Of a stretch of DNA of 64,000 nt, positions 24,476 to 35,800 are shown piece after piece. Each line of letters opens with the position of its first letter. Position 1 is the stretch's first letter. The translations under genes and the position numbers were made by a program. Under the pieces are notes generated by a model. The model had not been told where the DNA came from, ran no database searches, and was given only the letters and a program-made list of their open reading frames with translations. Origin of the DNA: Perilla frutescens (lineage: Eukaryota > Streptophyta > Magnoliopsida > Lamiales > Lamiaceae); the NCBI GenBank assembly GCA_026008535.1, contig BRKX01000009.1:52945001-53009000 (forward strand). Reading direction: 5' to 3'.

Positions 24476-24760
24476 TATTAATATCCAAAAAATAATAAAA
24501 AACATGCATTTGCACAGTTGGTTAAGTGCATAATATAAAATTATGTATTTCTTGGAGATTGTGGGTTCAAATCCTCTTTACGCATGATAAAATTAAATAT
24601 GAACCGCTTTGATCGGTTAGACTGATTTTCATCAAGTTTAAGAGGTTCGACCGGTTCGATGCAGATCATTTTCAATCCGAAAATCATATATAACATGACC
24701 GAACACATGACGAATTCGCGATTAAACCGGTCGGACCGACCTGTCCGGTCCGAATTTAAA
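23925..24760. repeat. Inverted repeat with CCGGTT-rich ends
   Basis: CGGTTCGACCGGTTGAACCG near 23930-23950 pairs with GGTCCGACCGGTTTAATCG (reverse complement of about 24718-24740). A further GGTTCGACCGGTTCGA lies at 24644. Between them are about 800 bp of AT-rich DNA with a (CA)(TA) microsatellite (24440-24475) and a tRNA-like segment. It looks like a decayed transposon; the superfamily is not assignable and no duplication was found. Confidence 0.45.
24504..24588 (+). repeat. tRNA-like (SINE-type) Pol III fragment
   Basis: An A-box-like TTGCACAGTTGGTTAAGTG is followed about 45 bases later by a strong B-box, GGGTTCAAATCCT. There is no acceptor stem, so it is not a tRNA gene; a SINE or tRNA pseudogene is more likely. 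Confidence 0.45.
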
Positions 24761-24889
24761 AACATTGGTAGCCTAAGCCCATATAGCTTCAATAAGTCAA
24801 TACTTTTTAATAAATTCTTAAAATCACCCAACATACTCAATTATTTCCGACAATTGCGACTTTGGGTCGAAGTTAAAATTAATGGATAG

Positions 24890-26016
24890 AAGGGCATATT
24901 ATGATATATGATGGGATGCAACTATGTATATCAATCCCCATAAAATTTGAATATTAAAGCTTTCTAACCATTGGGGATTAATGGAAAAGTAACATTTTTA
25001 AGACTTTTGAGATTTATACACCTAAATTTCCGCTAGTGTAATTGTGTAAAGATATGTTCATGATTTCATCCTCCATTGATTATTGCTCCATGTTACTTTC
25101 TTGATGTGGTCACCACTTTCAATGTAAATAAAATTTGAAAACAATAAAATAAAATTGGATACTTCGAAGTACAAGAAATAATTAAATAAGATGCTTATAT
25201 TATGAATAAAATAAAATAAACTAATAGTAATACAAGTTACTTTTTACCAACTATATCAGAAAACGACAATATCTCAAGAAATGAAGAAAAGCATATTACA
25301 TTGGTAAAAACATTCAATTAAAGTTTTCTTCTCTGCACGTTTCCAAATCCCAAATTCCAATATCATCACCAAAACAAACGAGAGGGTTTAGGATAAAATG
25401 CATTAATATAGACTCTATATATACAAAATTGAATATAAAGAGCACTGTATTTGATGTGAGAATTAGGTACAATACTTATTTATTATTATTTTTATTTCTG
25501 AATAATTGTCATTATGGATGAATGCATACATTTTAATAAAGATATTAATTAGATAATCAAATTACCTTATACATTCTTATGTGAATACATTAAATAATTA
25601 AATATGATTGTTTGAATGCATTAAATGAAGGCAAATATGAGAAAAGTGTGAATTTTTTTACCTCGATTGTGTAAAATGACACTTTTTGTAAAATAAAATT
25701 AAAGTGTTATAATGACACTTATTGTGAAATGAAAGGAGTATAATTTTATTGCTTATCTTAATATTTAATATCTTTTAATATTAATTAATACTAAATTCAA
25801 TTAGCAATAAAACACAACAATATAAACAATAAAAAATAGCTTTAAAACATAATAACATAAGAAATAAAATTATAGTGAGGTTGCTTTGAGACCAAAGATC
25901 ACGAGTTCGAATCTCTTCAATACCATTAGGTCAGGTGTGTGAGTAAAAAAATAATAAAATTATACTAAATAACTATAGTGCTCACGTTCTCACAGGAAGA
26001 AAAATTCTCATTCAAA
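24890..26016. other. Intergenic stretch
   Basis: AT-rich, no supported gene. It includes a B-box-like segment near 25900 (listed). Nothing else is recognised. Confidence 0.5.
25866..25930 (+). repeat. tRNA-like fragment, weak
   Basis: B-box-like GAGTTCGAATCTC preceded by 'gtgaggttgctttgagacc', which could be a worn A-box region. A tail with 'aaaaaaataata' follows. Possible SINE remnant. Confidence 0.3.
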
Positions 26017-26019
26017 TAA

Positions 26020-26050
26020 AATCACACACACACACACACACACACACACA
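26020..26050. repeat. (CA)n microsatellite
   Basis: CA run directly left of the next inverted-repeat element. Confidence 0.95.
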
Positions 26051-26599
26051 GATATAGGTTTTGGTTCAAATGTTAACACTCTTCTCCTGCAGAAACTATG
26101 ATTCAATCTTAGTCATTCATCTATTTGGTATTCATGGTCCAGATTAATCTAAAATTGATGGGATCAAAGATGCAATTAATTAAGATATTTATAAATTAAG
26201 GATTTGGAATATCAAATCCCACATTTTATGGCATATATATCTTCATATTATACATTTCATTATTTAATTTCTTATAATATAAAAATAAATCAATCTTTAT
26301 ATCTATAAAAAAACGTAGATACTTACCTAATTAAATCAAATTGGATTAATTAATTTTGTAAGTAAAATTAATTTAAATTTGTGACTTAATTCGTGTTTTC
26401 ATAACAACAAAATTTATATGATTTGATATATAACATCTAAATTATTTTATATTAGTAGTATTTTATCTTCGTATCAGCTTTGCAAAATTGACTATATCTA
26501 CTTGGATCATATTCAGATTTTATGACTAGTTTATAGTAGAAAAAATTTTAATTGCATGCTAGCAACTAAATTTTATCAAATTTGTAACTATTTCTTACA

Positions 26600-26645
26600 T
26601 TATTATTATTGTTGTTGTTGTTGCTGCTGCTGCTGCTGCTGTTGG

Positions 26646-26696
<51 letters not shown>
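26600..26696. repeat. Compound (TTA)(TTG)(CTG)(TTG) microsatellite
   Basis: Triplet run of nearly 100 bases: TTA, then TTG, then CTG, then TTG repeats. It sits in non-coding DNA within the MITE. Confidence 0.95.
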
Positions 26697-26739
26697 CACT
26701 AAATGATTTTTTAAAAATCATATGGGTTTTTTATTTCAC

Positions 26740-27005
26740 ATTCATAATAATGTTGTGCTAATATGATATATAAATATTGCTAATAATGTGAAATTGTGTG
26801 TGAAAAAATTGTTCAAATAAAAATATGTGCTAATATTGCAGCTAATATTATAATAATGGTATACTAATATGATATATAAATATTTCTAATAACATGAAAT
26901 TGTGTGCTGAAAAGATTGGTTAAATACAAATATGTGCTAATATTGGAGTTAATATTATAATATGATGTGCAAATAAGATATATAAATATTGCTAATATGT
27001 AACTG
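26740..27005 (+). repeat. 106-bp tandem repeat, about 2.5 copies
   Basis: The word GATATATAAATATT starts at 26765, 26871 and 26977, exactly 106 bp apart each time, with similar flanks ('gtgctaatattg', 'atgaaattgtgtg'). It is a minisatellite inside the MITE. Confidence 0.85.
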
Positions 27006-27373
27006 ATACTAATTAATATATACAAACTCTTTCTTGTAGTTTATTAAAAAAATTGAAAATAATTAAATTATTGGTAGAGAATAAATTAAAAAATGAAATT
27101 AATGATTTTCTTGCAAAGATCAATGAATATTTTAGTTAAGTAGAAAGATAAAATCATAATATATATATCGCATCAAGATAGGAAATTCCATAAAATATGA
27201 GATTTGATATTCTAGAGACTTTTACCCCATTTATTTGAGATCAATATTTAGTGTATAGATTAAATGATTGGGTGGCTCAGATTAATTCATAGTTTCTACA
27301 TGGGATGCACGCGTTTTCATTTTAACCACCCTTATATATATTCCCAACAAAGGAAAAAAATGAGACTAATTGT

Positions 27374-27769
27374 AGGGATTGGAATTTCCTGTTACACTCT
27401 CTGTGTTACATTCCGTGTTACACTTTTAAATTATGAGTTTTTCTTGTATTTTTTTTCTTCAATTTTATTTTTTTGTGATTTAGTTTAATTGTATCATTGT
27501 TTTTAGGGTTCACCCCACCCAATTAGGGTTTATAATTATTTTTTAATATTTAATTTTTGATTTCTAATTAATAATTCATTATTATGATTTATTTTTTAAA
27601 AGATATGTTTTATAATTTTTTAATTCATTTTTTTTGTTGATAAATGTTGACTATGATTATTTATGTTATAATTAATTTTTATTTTATAATAAATATTGTT
27701 AAAATCACAAATCTAATGATGAAACACGGAGTGAAACACAAAAAAGTGTAACAGAAAATTTCAACCCAA
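27374..27769 (+). mobile_element. MITE with 8-bp duplication (copy 1, 396 bp)
   Basis: Terminal inverted repeats of about 50 bp: GGATTGGAATTTCCTGTTAC at the left, GGGTTGAAATTTTCTGTTAC as reverse complement at the right. They are flanked by the direct repeat AATTGTAG (27366-27373 and 27770-27777). An 8-bp duplication suggests hAT, though the terminal bases are not the usual CAGGG/TAGGG. No coding sequence. Confidence 0.8.
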
Positions 27770-27804
27770 TTGTAGAAGCTGATGTTTATTTTCAATACTT
27801 GTGA

Positions 27805-28165
27805 TTTTCAGTTCAAATTTCTTATTGCACTTCTTCGTGTTTCATACATTTGTTATAAAATAAAAAATAATTATAACGTAAACAATAATAGTCAACATTT
27901 ACCAACAAAAAAATGAATTAAAAAAGTGATAAAATTTATTTTTGAAATAATACCTTAATAATGATTATTAATTGAAAAATAATAATTTAATAATAAAAAA
28001 TAATTATAAATTCTAATTGAATGAGGTGAATTTTAAAAAAAATCATAAAATTAAATTAAATTGTAAGAAAATAAAATTTAAGAAAAAATAAAAATAAAAA
28101 ACCATATAATTTGGAAATGCAGTACAGAATGTAACGAGAGAATGCGGTGGAAAATTTGATGTGCA
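27805..28165 (-). mobile_element. Second copy of the same MITE, opposite strand
   Basis: The reverse complement of this stretch follows copy 1 nearly end to end. It has 'ctctcgttacattctgt' for the left end, 'caattagaatttataattatttttta' type sequence in the middle and 'atgaaacacgaagaagtg' for the right end. The outer bases are too worn to define a duplication. Together the two copies form an interrupted palindrome of about 790 bp. Confidence 0.7.
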
Positions 28166-28250
28166 TGATTTGTTAGGCACAAATGTGGAGCAGCAAAAAA
28201 TTTGTAAAATAATATTGCATATCTTATCGTGTGCCACCTGTTTTTATATA

Positions 28251-28285
<35 letters not shown>

Positions 28286-28730
28286 GTCCATTAAGAATGA
28301 TTAATAATCTTTTTTAAAAATAATTAAAAATACACGTGTAATCGGTCAATAACACGATTGGAATAAGAAATGAAGATCTAGTTTACGATAACTAGTGTAT
28401 GATATATATGGATACATAATATTAATATATAAGAATGGAGACTTATAATTAATGGAAAATTAACTCTTGCTGTACACAAATTCTTACACCTCCAAATCAT
28501 GACAACGTAACACATACAAATTAAACCTTGAAAAATCCAAGTGAGGAGGATTTTTTCCAGCACAAAACTCTGATGTAAATCAGTCTTAACACAAACTAAT
28601 TAATCGAAAAAAGGGAAAAAAAGAAACATTAATTATAATCCCATATATAAGCATGAACAGTAGTTAAAAATGAAAAGAAATGAAGATTCAAACGTGACTG
28701 ATATTACTTATCTCCATGATGATGATGTCA
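28166..28730. other. 3' flank of the 336-aa gene
   Basis: AT-rich, with a (TA)n tract at about 28248-28282. The part nearest 28730 is probably the 3'UTR of the minus-strand gene. No other gene is seen. Confidence 0.5.
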
Positions 28731-29741
28731 TCATCGCTTCCAACTTCTGCTTCTCGAAATCTTTTCTTGAATTCGATTTTCGTTAGCTATCTCAACAGCA
28801 AATTCACAGAAATCTGTTCCCTTCGATTCCTCTTCTATTAATTTCTTCCCATTTTCCTTCACCTCTAATCCATCACATTCTTCACTCTCAGGATCACTTC
28901 TTTCTCTCTCCTCCTCTTCTCTCTCTTCTAGCCAGCTCTTCGCCGGCGCCGATCGACACCGCATGAGCAACAAAGCATTCGGAGGGGGAGGCGCACATGA
29001 TGCATCATCATCATCATCAACAACAACCAACCCTTCATCAAAACGAGGAATAATCACTTTTCTCCTGCTGCTTTCCTCAGCTCTAATCAACTCTTTACTC
29101 AGATTCTCCTCTTGCAAAATCATGAACCATTTAGAAAAAACAGCTCCAGACGATCCTCGATCTCCAACGTTTTCCTCCTCATTGAGATCTTCTTCGTCGT
29201 CTTCCTCATCATCATCTGAAGTGATCTCCGCAGCAGGAATCGAGCCGAAGCAGCGGAAATCGAAGCGAATGTTGCGTAGGCATGTCAAGAACTGCATCAC
29301 ATCTTTCTTGAATCCGAACGCTTCAATCCAAGCAGGCCTCTTCTTCTGTTTCTTCCTGCTGTTATGCAATCGCTCAATCTCTTCCATCACGGATTGCCAG
29401 TTCTTGCATGAATTCGGCTTCGTCCTAACTTTGATCTGCCCTGCGCAAGTCACTTTTGGAGAAGTAGGTTCTGATGAGATATCTGCGGCTGCATTATTAT
29501 TGTTGCTGTGGTGATGGTGCTTGCTTTTGCCCCATAGGAGGGGGCTGCCGGTGCCGCGGTTGTTGGATAATTTCCTCATCTGCTGCTGGTGGTGGGATGG
29601 GCGGCGGTGGTGGCGGGTGGAGGAATCCGACGGCCTCGCCGGACTGCAGATGGGCTTTGGCATAAGAGATAAGTGAGCTCGAGTTGGAAAGCATACCAGT
29701 AAATCAGTTGCTTGAGGGCCTTTGCCATCTCTACCTCTCAT
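28731..29741 (-). CDS. Plant-specific acidic protein of unknown function, 336 aa
   Basis: Intronless frame from the ATG at 29741 to a TGA at 28731. Blocks that look conserved: an N-terminal GRDGKGPQATDLLVCFP...MPKPICSPARP (about 3-37), KVRTKPNSCKNWQSVMEEI (about 104-122), WIEAFGFKKDVMQFLTCLR (about 138-156) and near the C-terminus PPNALLLMRCRSAPAKSW (253-270). Between them are a His/Asn-rich tract (about 75-84), a run of Asp/Glu (176-190) and further acidic/Ser-rich sequence. No signal peptide or membrane segment is visible. From memory, proteins with this order (GPQATDLLVCFP, NWQSVMEEI, RCRSAPAK) occur across eudicots as uncharacterised proteins, but I cannot name a tested function. Basic and acidic low-complexity tracts fit a nuclear or cytosolic regulator, which is inference only. 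Confidence 0.85.
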   Translation of the reverse strand: MRGRDGKGPQATDLLVCFPTRAHLSLMPKPICSPARPSDSSTRHHRRPSHHQQQMRKLSNNRGTGSPLLWGKSKHHHHSNNNNAAADISSEPTSPKVTCAGQIKVRTKPNSCKNWQSVMEEIERLHNSRKKQKKRPAWIEAFGFKKDVMQFLTCLRNIRFDFRCFGSIPAAEITSDDDEEDDEEDLNEEENVGDRGSSGAVFSKWFMILQEENLSKELIRAEESSRRKVIIPRFDEGLVVVDDDDDASCAPPPPNALLLMRCRSAPAKSWLEEREEEERERSDPESEECDGLEVKENGKKLIEEESKGTDFCEFAVEIANENRIQEKISRSRSWKR

Positions 29742-29992
29742 TTTGGAGGATTTTTAGTTTGAAAAATATATAATTTCTTGTTGATCAATTGTTCTTGATG
29801 ATGATGATGATTTGATCTGATTTTGGTTTGGGATTTGTGGTTTTGATGTAATGAAGTGTGGAATGTTGCTTTTTATTATCTGTACATGTTTTGGGTAATT
29901 AATTGGTTTGAGTTTGGATGTGTGAATTTTAAAAGAAATGAGGGGGGGAGCACAAGAGGGACACCTTTCGTTTTGTCCCTTTTTGATGTGTG

Positions 29993-30060
<68 letters not shown>
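29742..30060 (-). promoter_or_regulatory. Upstream region of the 336-aa gene with (CT)n tract
   Basis: The 320 bp before the ATG contain a perfect (CT)n tract at 29996-30060, which is (AG)n on the coding strand, about 255 bp upstream of the start. The segment between is T/G-rich on the plus strand. GA repeats of this kind often occur in plant promoters. No TATA box is assigned. Confidence 0.45.
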
Positions 30061-30062
<2 letters not shown>

Positions 30063-31341
30063 CGCCAGTTATTTTTAGTTTTGCCAACAACTTCTTTCCA
30101 TCTCCTATTTTATTTCATGTACTCGGTGATCTTCCACCTGCTACTTTGCAATATGACCTCTAACTCATTATATATAATTAAACAATTAATTAGTTGCTTG
30201 CTTTTGATATGATTAACATGAGTTGCATACTTGCATATATTAATTTAAGTGTAAATATTGGCTTTTAATTTGGTCCTTTTTTTTTTGAAAAAAAATAGTT
30301 TTGAAATTTGAAAACACGTTTACTCTCTTAATTTCTTTTATTTTTTAAGTTTGTTTTTCTTCTTTCTTTTAATATCTCCATTTATTTGTTGAACAAAATA
30401 AATAAATCATATTTCTAAAGATTGCCGATTAGGAGAATTAATTGGGTGTGACGTGTTTGGAAGATTGAACCTCGGCTGACCAACTGTTACATGTCTATCA
30501 AAGACAAAAAAGGCTATTCATGGTAATTAATTCTTATATGATTTATAACTTATAAGAAAATAGGAGCCTGAATTAAGCATTAATAATGTGAATAATATGT
30601 TTATATATGATGTAGCTATCCACTCAAAAAAGGGAACATTTGATGAAACTAGATGGAAATGAAGTCATGCACAGCTAACAAAAGTTGTAAGGTTTCTTTT
30701 TAGTTTCTTTGCCTTTACTCTTGTGCCACACAAAATGAAATGCACAAAAATAAAATTTAAAAAAAAAGAGTGAAAAGTTGGTTCCCACAAGACTTGTTTC
30801 ATGATCCTATCATACTTTATACACTTTGGTGAGCCCATGCCAGATACCTCTCGATTGCTATTTTCCAATTTAATCCCACAAAAAAGTTGGGGCTACCAAA
30901 CATGCCCTTGTGCTTCCCTTAAACATTGATTATTAGTTATTTAAGTGTTTGGTAAGTGCCCACTAACCAACCAAAAAGTCATAGATTCCAAGTGTTGATT
31001 AGTGAAGATGAAAATGGAATATTTAAACCACAAATATCTTAGTTTGATCAAGTGTTTGATTAAGTTATAATTTAAGAGATTAATTATATAAATTTGGATG
31101 TGTTTGTAGGAGGTTGTTAAGTCTTAGAATTTGATTTTTTAAGAAATATATTTCTATACAACAAAATTATTAGTTATGCCACAGTCTTGTAATTAAAGGA
31201 GCTAAAACTAAAGAAATATCACACATTAGCAAGTTTTATTTATGATGTAGACAGTGTGAATATTTATGGGTGTGAAGTTAAGTTGAAAAGGGAATATATA
31301 TAACTTTTGTTATAATTAAAGTGTAATTTTATTTTGTCAAG

Positions 31342-31374
<33 letters not shown>

Positions 31375-31783
31375 ATGTATAGTAATAAAATATTTAAATT
31401 ATATTATCCAATTAAGAAAAAAAGGACATAAGCACGTATTATTATTCTGTGATAGAGATCGGAAAAGGGAAGTTTGAAGAAAAGTATGATAAATTTAGTA
31501 AAAGTGATTAGTATGATTCAATGGAGGGGGAGTGCACTTGAGAGCTTTGGCAACTACAAAGGGCCACCATCCATTACCTTATAATTTATATATTTGTATA
31601 TTGCTTTAGGGATTACACCTCTCAACTTCTACTTGGGTCCATCGCCCAAACATTTCACATCTCTCTCTCTCTCTCTCTCTCTCTCTAAATGGACTAGGAA
31701 GGAGGTGCAAATTAAAGATGATACTTGACTGTTAGCATTAACGTACACCCATTATTGCCATTTTCTAACACATATATACTACT
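30061..31783. other. Intergenic stretch
   Basis: No supported gene. Contains a (CA)n(TA)n tract (about 31343-31372) and a (CT)n tract (about 31662-31686); otherwise AT-rich. Confidence 0.55.
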
Positions 31784-31791
31784 CCTCTTCA

Positions 31792-32849
31792 CAGTGACGG
31801 AACTAGAATTTTTTTTTAAGGGGGGCTATACTACTTTGCGATGAGCAATGACTCCTTCATGTTATATTTGTTTGCGCGATCGAATTTTTTTTTTTTTGAG
31901 AGAAACGGATGGTTGTCACTTTTTTTGAATTTAGTTTTCATTTTTTTTATATGCACGTGATTTTTTTATTTTTATTTTTTTTAACACAACTTGCGTTCTT
32001 TTTATTATTTTCTTTAGTAAAATAATATCATATTTACATTTAAAAAATCACTATATTATACATAAATATGAATTTAAAAAGAATAATATAATAGATTACA
32101 TTCAATCACAACTTATAAGATCTACTCAATAAATATAGAATCCTAAATTTTAATATCAATTATAATCCATAATATCTAGCTCTAATTCAAATTATAAGCT
32201 TCAAACACCCAAACTTAATTTAATAATCTATAAATATAATTATATTTAACAAAATGAAAATAATAAAACTTTAAACTATAAACATACATTTGACAAAATC
32301 AAAATAATAAAATTAAAACTGATATCAAAAGGACAAAAAAAGGATAAATCATAGTGAATAAAAACTAGTATTTAAATTAAAACATAAAATAGAATAAAAA
32401 TTACATGATAAATGAGTGTTTTCGATTTTTGTTTAAAGATAAATACTTTAATACTCTTTTTGTGTGACCCATTATTATTTTTTTATTATAAAATATATAA
32501 TTTATTAAAATGGATTAATTTTAAAGACTCTGGCCCACCTCCTATTCTTCTCTCTCCTTCCCTTCTCTCTCTCTCTCTCTCTCTCTCTCCTCTCTCTTCT
32601 CCTTTCTCTTCTTCCTCACGAACACTCACTCTGCAACAATGGGTAATGGGTTTTCGAAAAAATAAATTTAGTTCTCATTATTTTTCTTCCCTTCCTCTCA
32701 TCTTCACCTCCATAGATCTCATTCATCTTCCAAAAAATTCACGAGGACCAAAAACTTGAGGGGGCTGAGGCAAAAATATCAATATTTTCCGGCGATATTC
32801 CGATCAGGGAGGGCTGGAGCCCCCCCAGCCCCCCCTAGATCCGCCACTG
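31792..32849. mobile_element. Non-autonomous hAT element (1.06 kb)
   Basis: Terminal inverted repeats CAGTGACGGAACTAGAA and (reverse complement) CAGTGGCGGATCTAGGG, the typical hAT 'CAGTGGCGGA' end. They are flanked by a perfect 8-bp duplication CCTCTTCA (31784-31791 and 32850-32857). The interior has poly-T/AT-rich DNA and a CT tract (32567-32588). No transposase frame is present, so it is a deletion derivative. Confidence 0.92.
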
Positions 32850-32857
32850 CCTCTTCA

Positions 32858-33708
32858 CATACATTAGTATACTTTTTTTTAACCTAAAACCAATGAATAA
32901 AAAGAAAAAAATATGAAAAGATTTGCATTCTCTCATTACTTGAACCCAGCTACTTTATATCACAAAATCCTTTTGTTATGCACTACTTATGCTCATCTCA
33001 CTGTTTACAAATTCTAGCTGGCAAATTACTCAAACCAAATTTAAAAAAAAAATTGCATACATAATTAAAGATGTCACGGTTAGTTTGGAAGGAATTAAGA
33101 AAAATATTATTATTTTCCTTATAGATGCAAATAAAAGTAAATATGAACCAAATAATCATTTTTTATTTTTAAGAGCATATTCAATGTGAATTTTTTTATT
33201 AAATATTAAATTAAGTATTCTGAAAAGTAAAAATAGCATAACAATATATCATGTCATCCTTCCATCCAATTTCAAAACCGCACACTATCAAATTACAAGC
33301 ATCCTAAATGTGAAAAAAAAGTATTACACCATAACAACTTAAGCATTCTAAAACGTAAGAGTTACGTAAATTTCTCATAACAAATATGATCTTACTACAT
33401 AAAATAACCAAAAAAAGCAATTAAAATAATATTGATCATAAGAAACCATCTAACAAATATAATGGATATATATGATTTATCCATAAATTACACACTATAT
33501 ATGTTAATATTCACACATGAATGATTCCCTATACAGTATATATAAATTTCATAAGATGTCAATTGATCTAAATTGAAGATTAGTTATACGACTAATCAAC
33601 AAAATTTAATTTAAATCACTGAACTATTGGCACCATTTCCGACTGAAAAACATGCCCATTTTTTAGCGACATGTCACTTACGAAGTGGGGCGATATAGAC
33701 GAAGGGAA
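32858..33708. other. Intergenic stretch
   Basis: AT-rich DNA between the hAT and CACTA-type elements. No gene or repeat recognised. Confidence 0.55.
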
Positions 33709-34062
33709 TTTCACTACAAGAAATTAAAACGCAATTTAGCGATAGATTATATTTCGTCATTAAAATACCGATAACTTAATGATGGATTAAGATTGATATG
33801 TTTAACGATAAATCTTTTCGTATCTAACTTAACGAAGGACGAAATCCGTCGTCACACGTCGTATTTTAATTTTTAAATTTTATTTTTTTATGTTAATGAT
33901 GGATTTTTTCGATTAAGTTACAGATGGAAAAATCTGTCGTCTGTAGCTAAAATTAATTTTGATTTTTTTAAATTATTTAACTTTTCATTTGTTTAATTTT
34001 TTTTTATTTTTCAATTAATATTTAATTACAAATTTGAAATCATTTTTTTAAAATTTATATTT

Positions 34063-34207
34063 TGTTGTAAACTAGAGAGAGACGAGAGAGAATATCAATT
34101 GTCTGTATTTAATATGAGGACCAAATGCCTCTATAAGAGCTAGAGTTTTAGGGCTAGTAACTTGGACATCACTCATATCATATATATTATTAGATATATT
34201 TATAATA
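34063..34207 (-). repeat. Copia 3' LTR (145 bp)
   Basis: Matches 41331-41488 with few substitutions. It lacks a segment of about 13 bp that in the other LTR includes part of the TATATATA core-promoter-like sequence. Confidence 0.92.
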
Positions 34208-34440
34208 CTCCCTCTTGAGTGACTAATCCCTAAAATAAATGTTGCCTCATTAAAACCTTGCTAGAAAAACTCAATGGGACAAAACCTAGTCGAAGGAAAA
34301 AAAGTATAACTACTCCCCCTGATCTTGAGATCACTGTAGATCTTTGAGTCGGCGCATGCCGATCTTGTGTACCAACTTTCTGAATATTGATGTTGGTAAT
34401 GCCTTTGTGAATAAGTCCGCCAAATTGTCATTTGAGGAAT

Positions 34441-34923
34441 TTATTGAATGTTGATATCGCCACTCTTTTGGAGATCGTGTGTGTAGAATAACTTGGGAGA
34501 AATGTGCTTCGTCCTATCACCTTTGATGTATCCTTCCTTGAGTTGCGCGATACAAGCAACATTGTCTTCATACAAAACAGTTGGATTGATCTTTGATGAA
34601 GCTAATCCGCACGACTCTTGGATGTGACTTGTCATATTTTTCAACCCTACACACTCTCGACTTGTTTCATGGATTGCAATGATTTCAGAATGATTTGAGG
34701 ATGTTGCAGTCAAGGTTTGCTTCACAAACTTCCATGATATAGCAGTTCCACCACATGTGAAAACATAACCAGTTTGTGACTTGGCTTGATGTGGATCGAT
34801 TAAAAATCCTACATCCGAATATCCTACCAGAGAAGAATTGGAATTTTCCGAATAATATAATCCAAGGTCTATGGTACCCTTCAGATAACGTAGAATGTGC
34901 TTAACACCATTCCAATGTCTCAA
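34441..34923 (-). pseudogene. Copia RNase H domain
   Basis: Frame with HILRYLKGTIDLGL, then YSDVGFL...KSQTGYVF, ISWKFVKQTLTATSS and YEDNVACI, the usual order of Copia RNase H, ending HTKHIS-like (RTKHISPKLFY). It normally degrades the RNA strand during reverse transcription. The upstream link to the reverse transcriptase is broken by stops. Confidence 0.9.
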
Positions 34924-35800
34924 AGTGGGTGCAATGCTATATCTTGCGAGAAGATTTACAGAAAAAGCTATATATGGTCTAGTATAATTAGCTAGATAAG
35001 TTAATGCTCCAATTGCACTTAGATATGGTACTTCAGGACCAAATATCGTTTCACCATCTTCAATAGGTCAAAATGGATCTTTCTTCGTATCAAGAGATCT
35101 AACGACCATTGATGATGCTAATGGATGTGCATTATCCATGTAAAAGCGCTTTAACACTTTTTTTGTATATGTGGATTGGTGAATAAACGTTCTTCCTTGG
35201 ACACGTTCAATTTGCAAACCAAGAATTTTTTTTGTCTTTCCTAAATCTTTCATCTCAAATTCTTTCTTCAAATATTCAGCAGTTTTATTGAGCTCTTCAG
35301 GAGTCCCAATTAAATTCAAATCATCGACATAAACTGCTATAATTGCAAATCCACTTTCGGTTTTCTTTATGAAAACACAAGGGCAAATATCATCATTCTT
35401 GTATCATTCTTTCAACAGATACTCGCTCAATCTATTATACCACATAAGGCCAGACTCTTTCAGCCCATACAATGATTTTTACAATTTAATTAAAAACATG
35501 TTTTTGGGTTTTGACTTTAATGCTTCAGGTATTTTAAATCCTTCAGGGATTTTCATATATATGTCATTATCTAATGACTCATATAGATAGACAGTTACTA
35601 CATCCATAAGGCGCATAGCAAGCCTTTGTGACACAGCCAGACTAATCAGAAATCTGAAAGTAATCGCATCCATTATTGGAGAGTATGTTTCCTCATAATC
35701 AATTCATGGTCTTTGAGAGAAACTTTGCGCTACGAGTCTTGCTCTATATCTCGTAACTTCATTTTTCTCATTTCTCTTTCTAACAAATATCTATCTGTAT
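34924..35800 (-). pseudogene. Copia reverse transcriptase domain, broken
   Basis: Pieces in order: DAITFRFLISLAVSQ, MKIPEGF, KSLYGLKESG, the active-site motif YVDDL (about 35325), GTPEELNKTAEYLKKEFEMK and LGLQIERVQGRTF. Stops occur after FLIKL (about 35479) and at about 35068, plus frame changes, so no full enzyme can be made. Confidence 0.9.

Larger units (their letters stand above)
26057..27330. mobile_element. Long-TIR MITE, Mutator-like (about 1.27 kb)
   Basis: Left end (26057-26245) and right end (27145-27330) are inverted copies over about 150-190 bp. Shared words include AGAAACTATGA, 'cagattaatct' and 'gaatatcaaatcycayattttatgg'. Long terminal repeats without coding capacity suggest a Mutator-type MITE. 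The flanking 9 bases (ACAGATATA and TTATATATA) are only partly alike, so the duplication is unproven. The interior holds a triplet microsatellite and a 106-bp tandem repeat. Confidence 0.65.

Noticed and set aside
24504..24588. Possible tRNA gene
   Set aside because: A and B boxes are present but there is no acceptor stem or plausible anticodon arm; kept only as a SINE-like fragment.
28963..29514. 183-codon plus-strand frame, Ser-rich
   Set aside because: It is the antisense shadow of the 336-aa gene; the Ser run mirrors the Asp/Glu codons.
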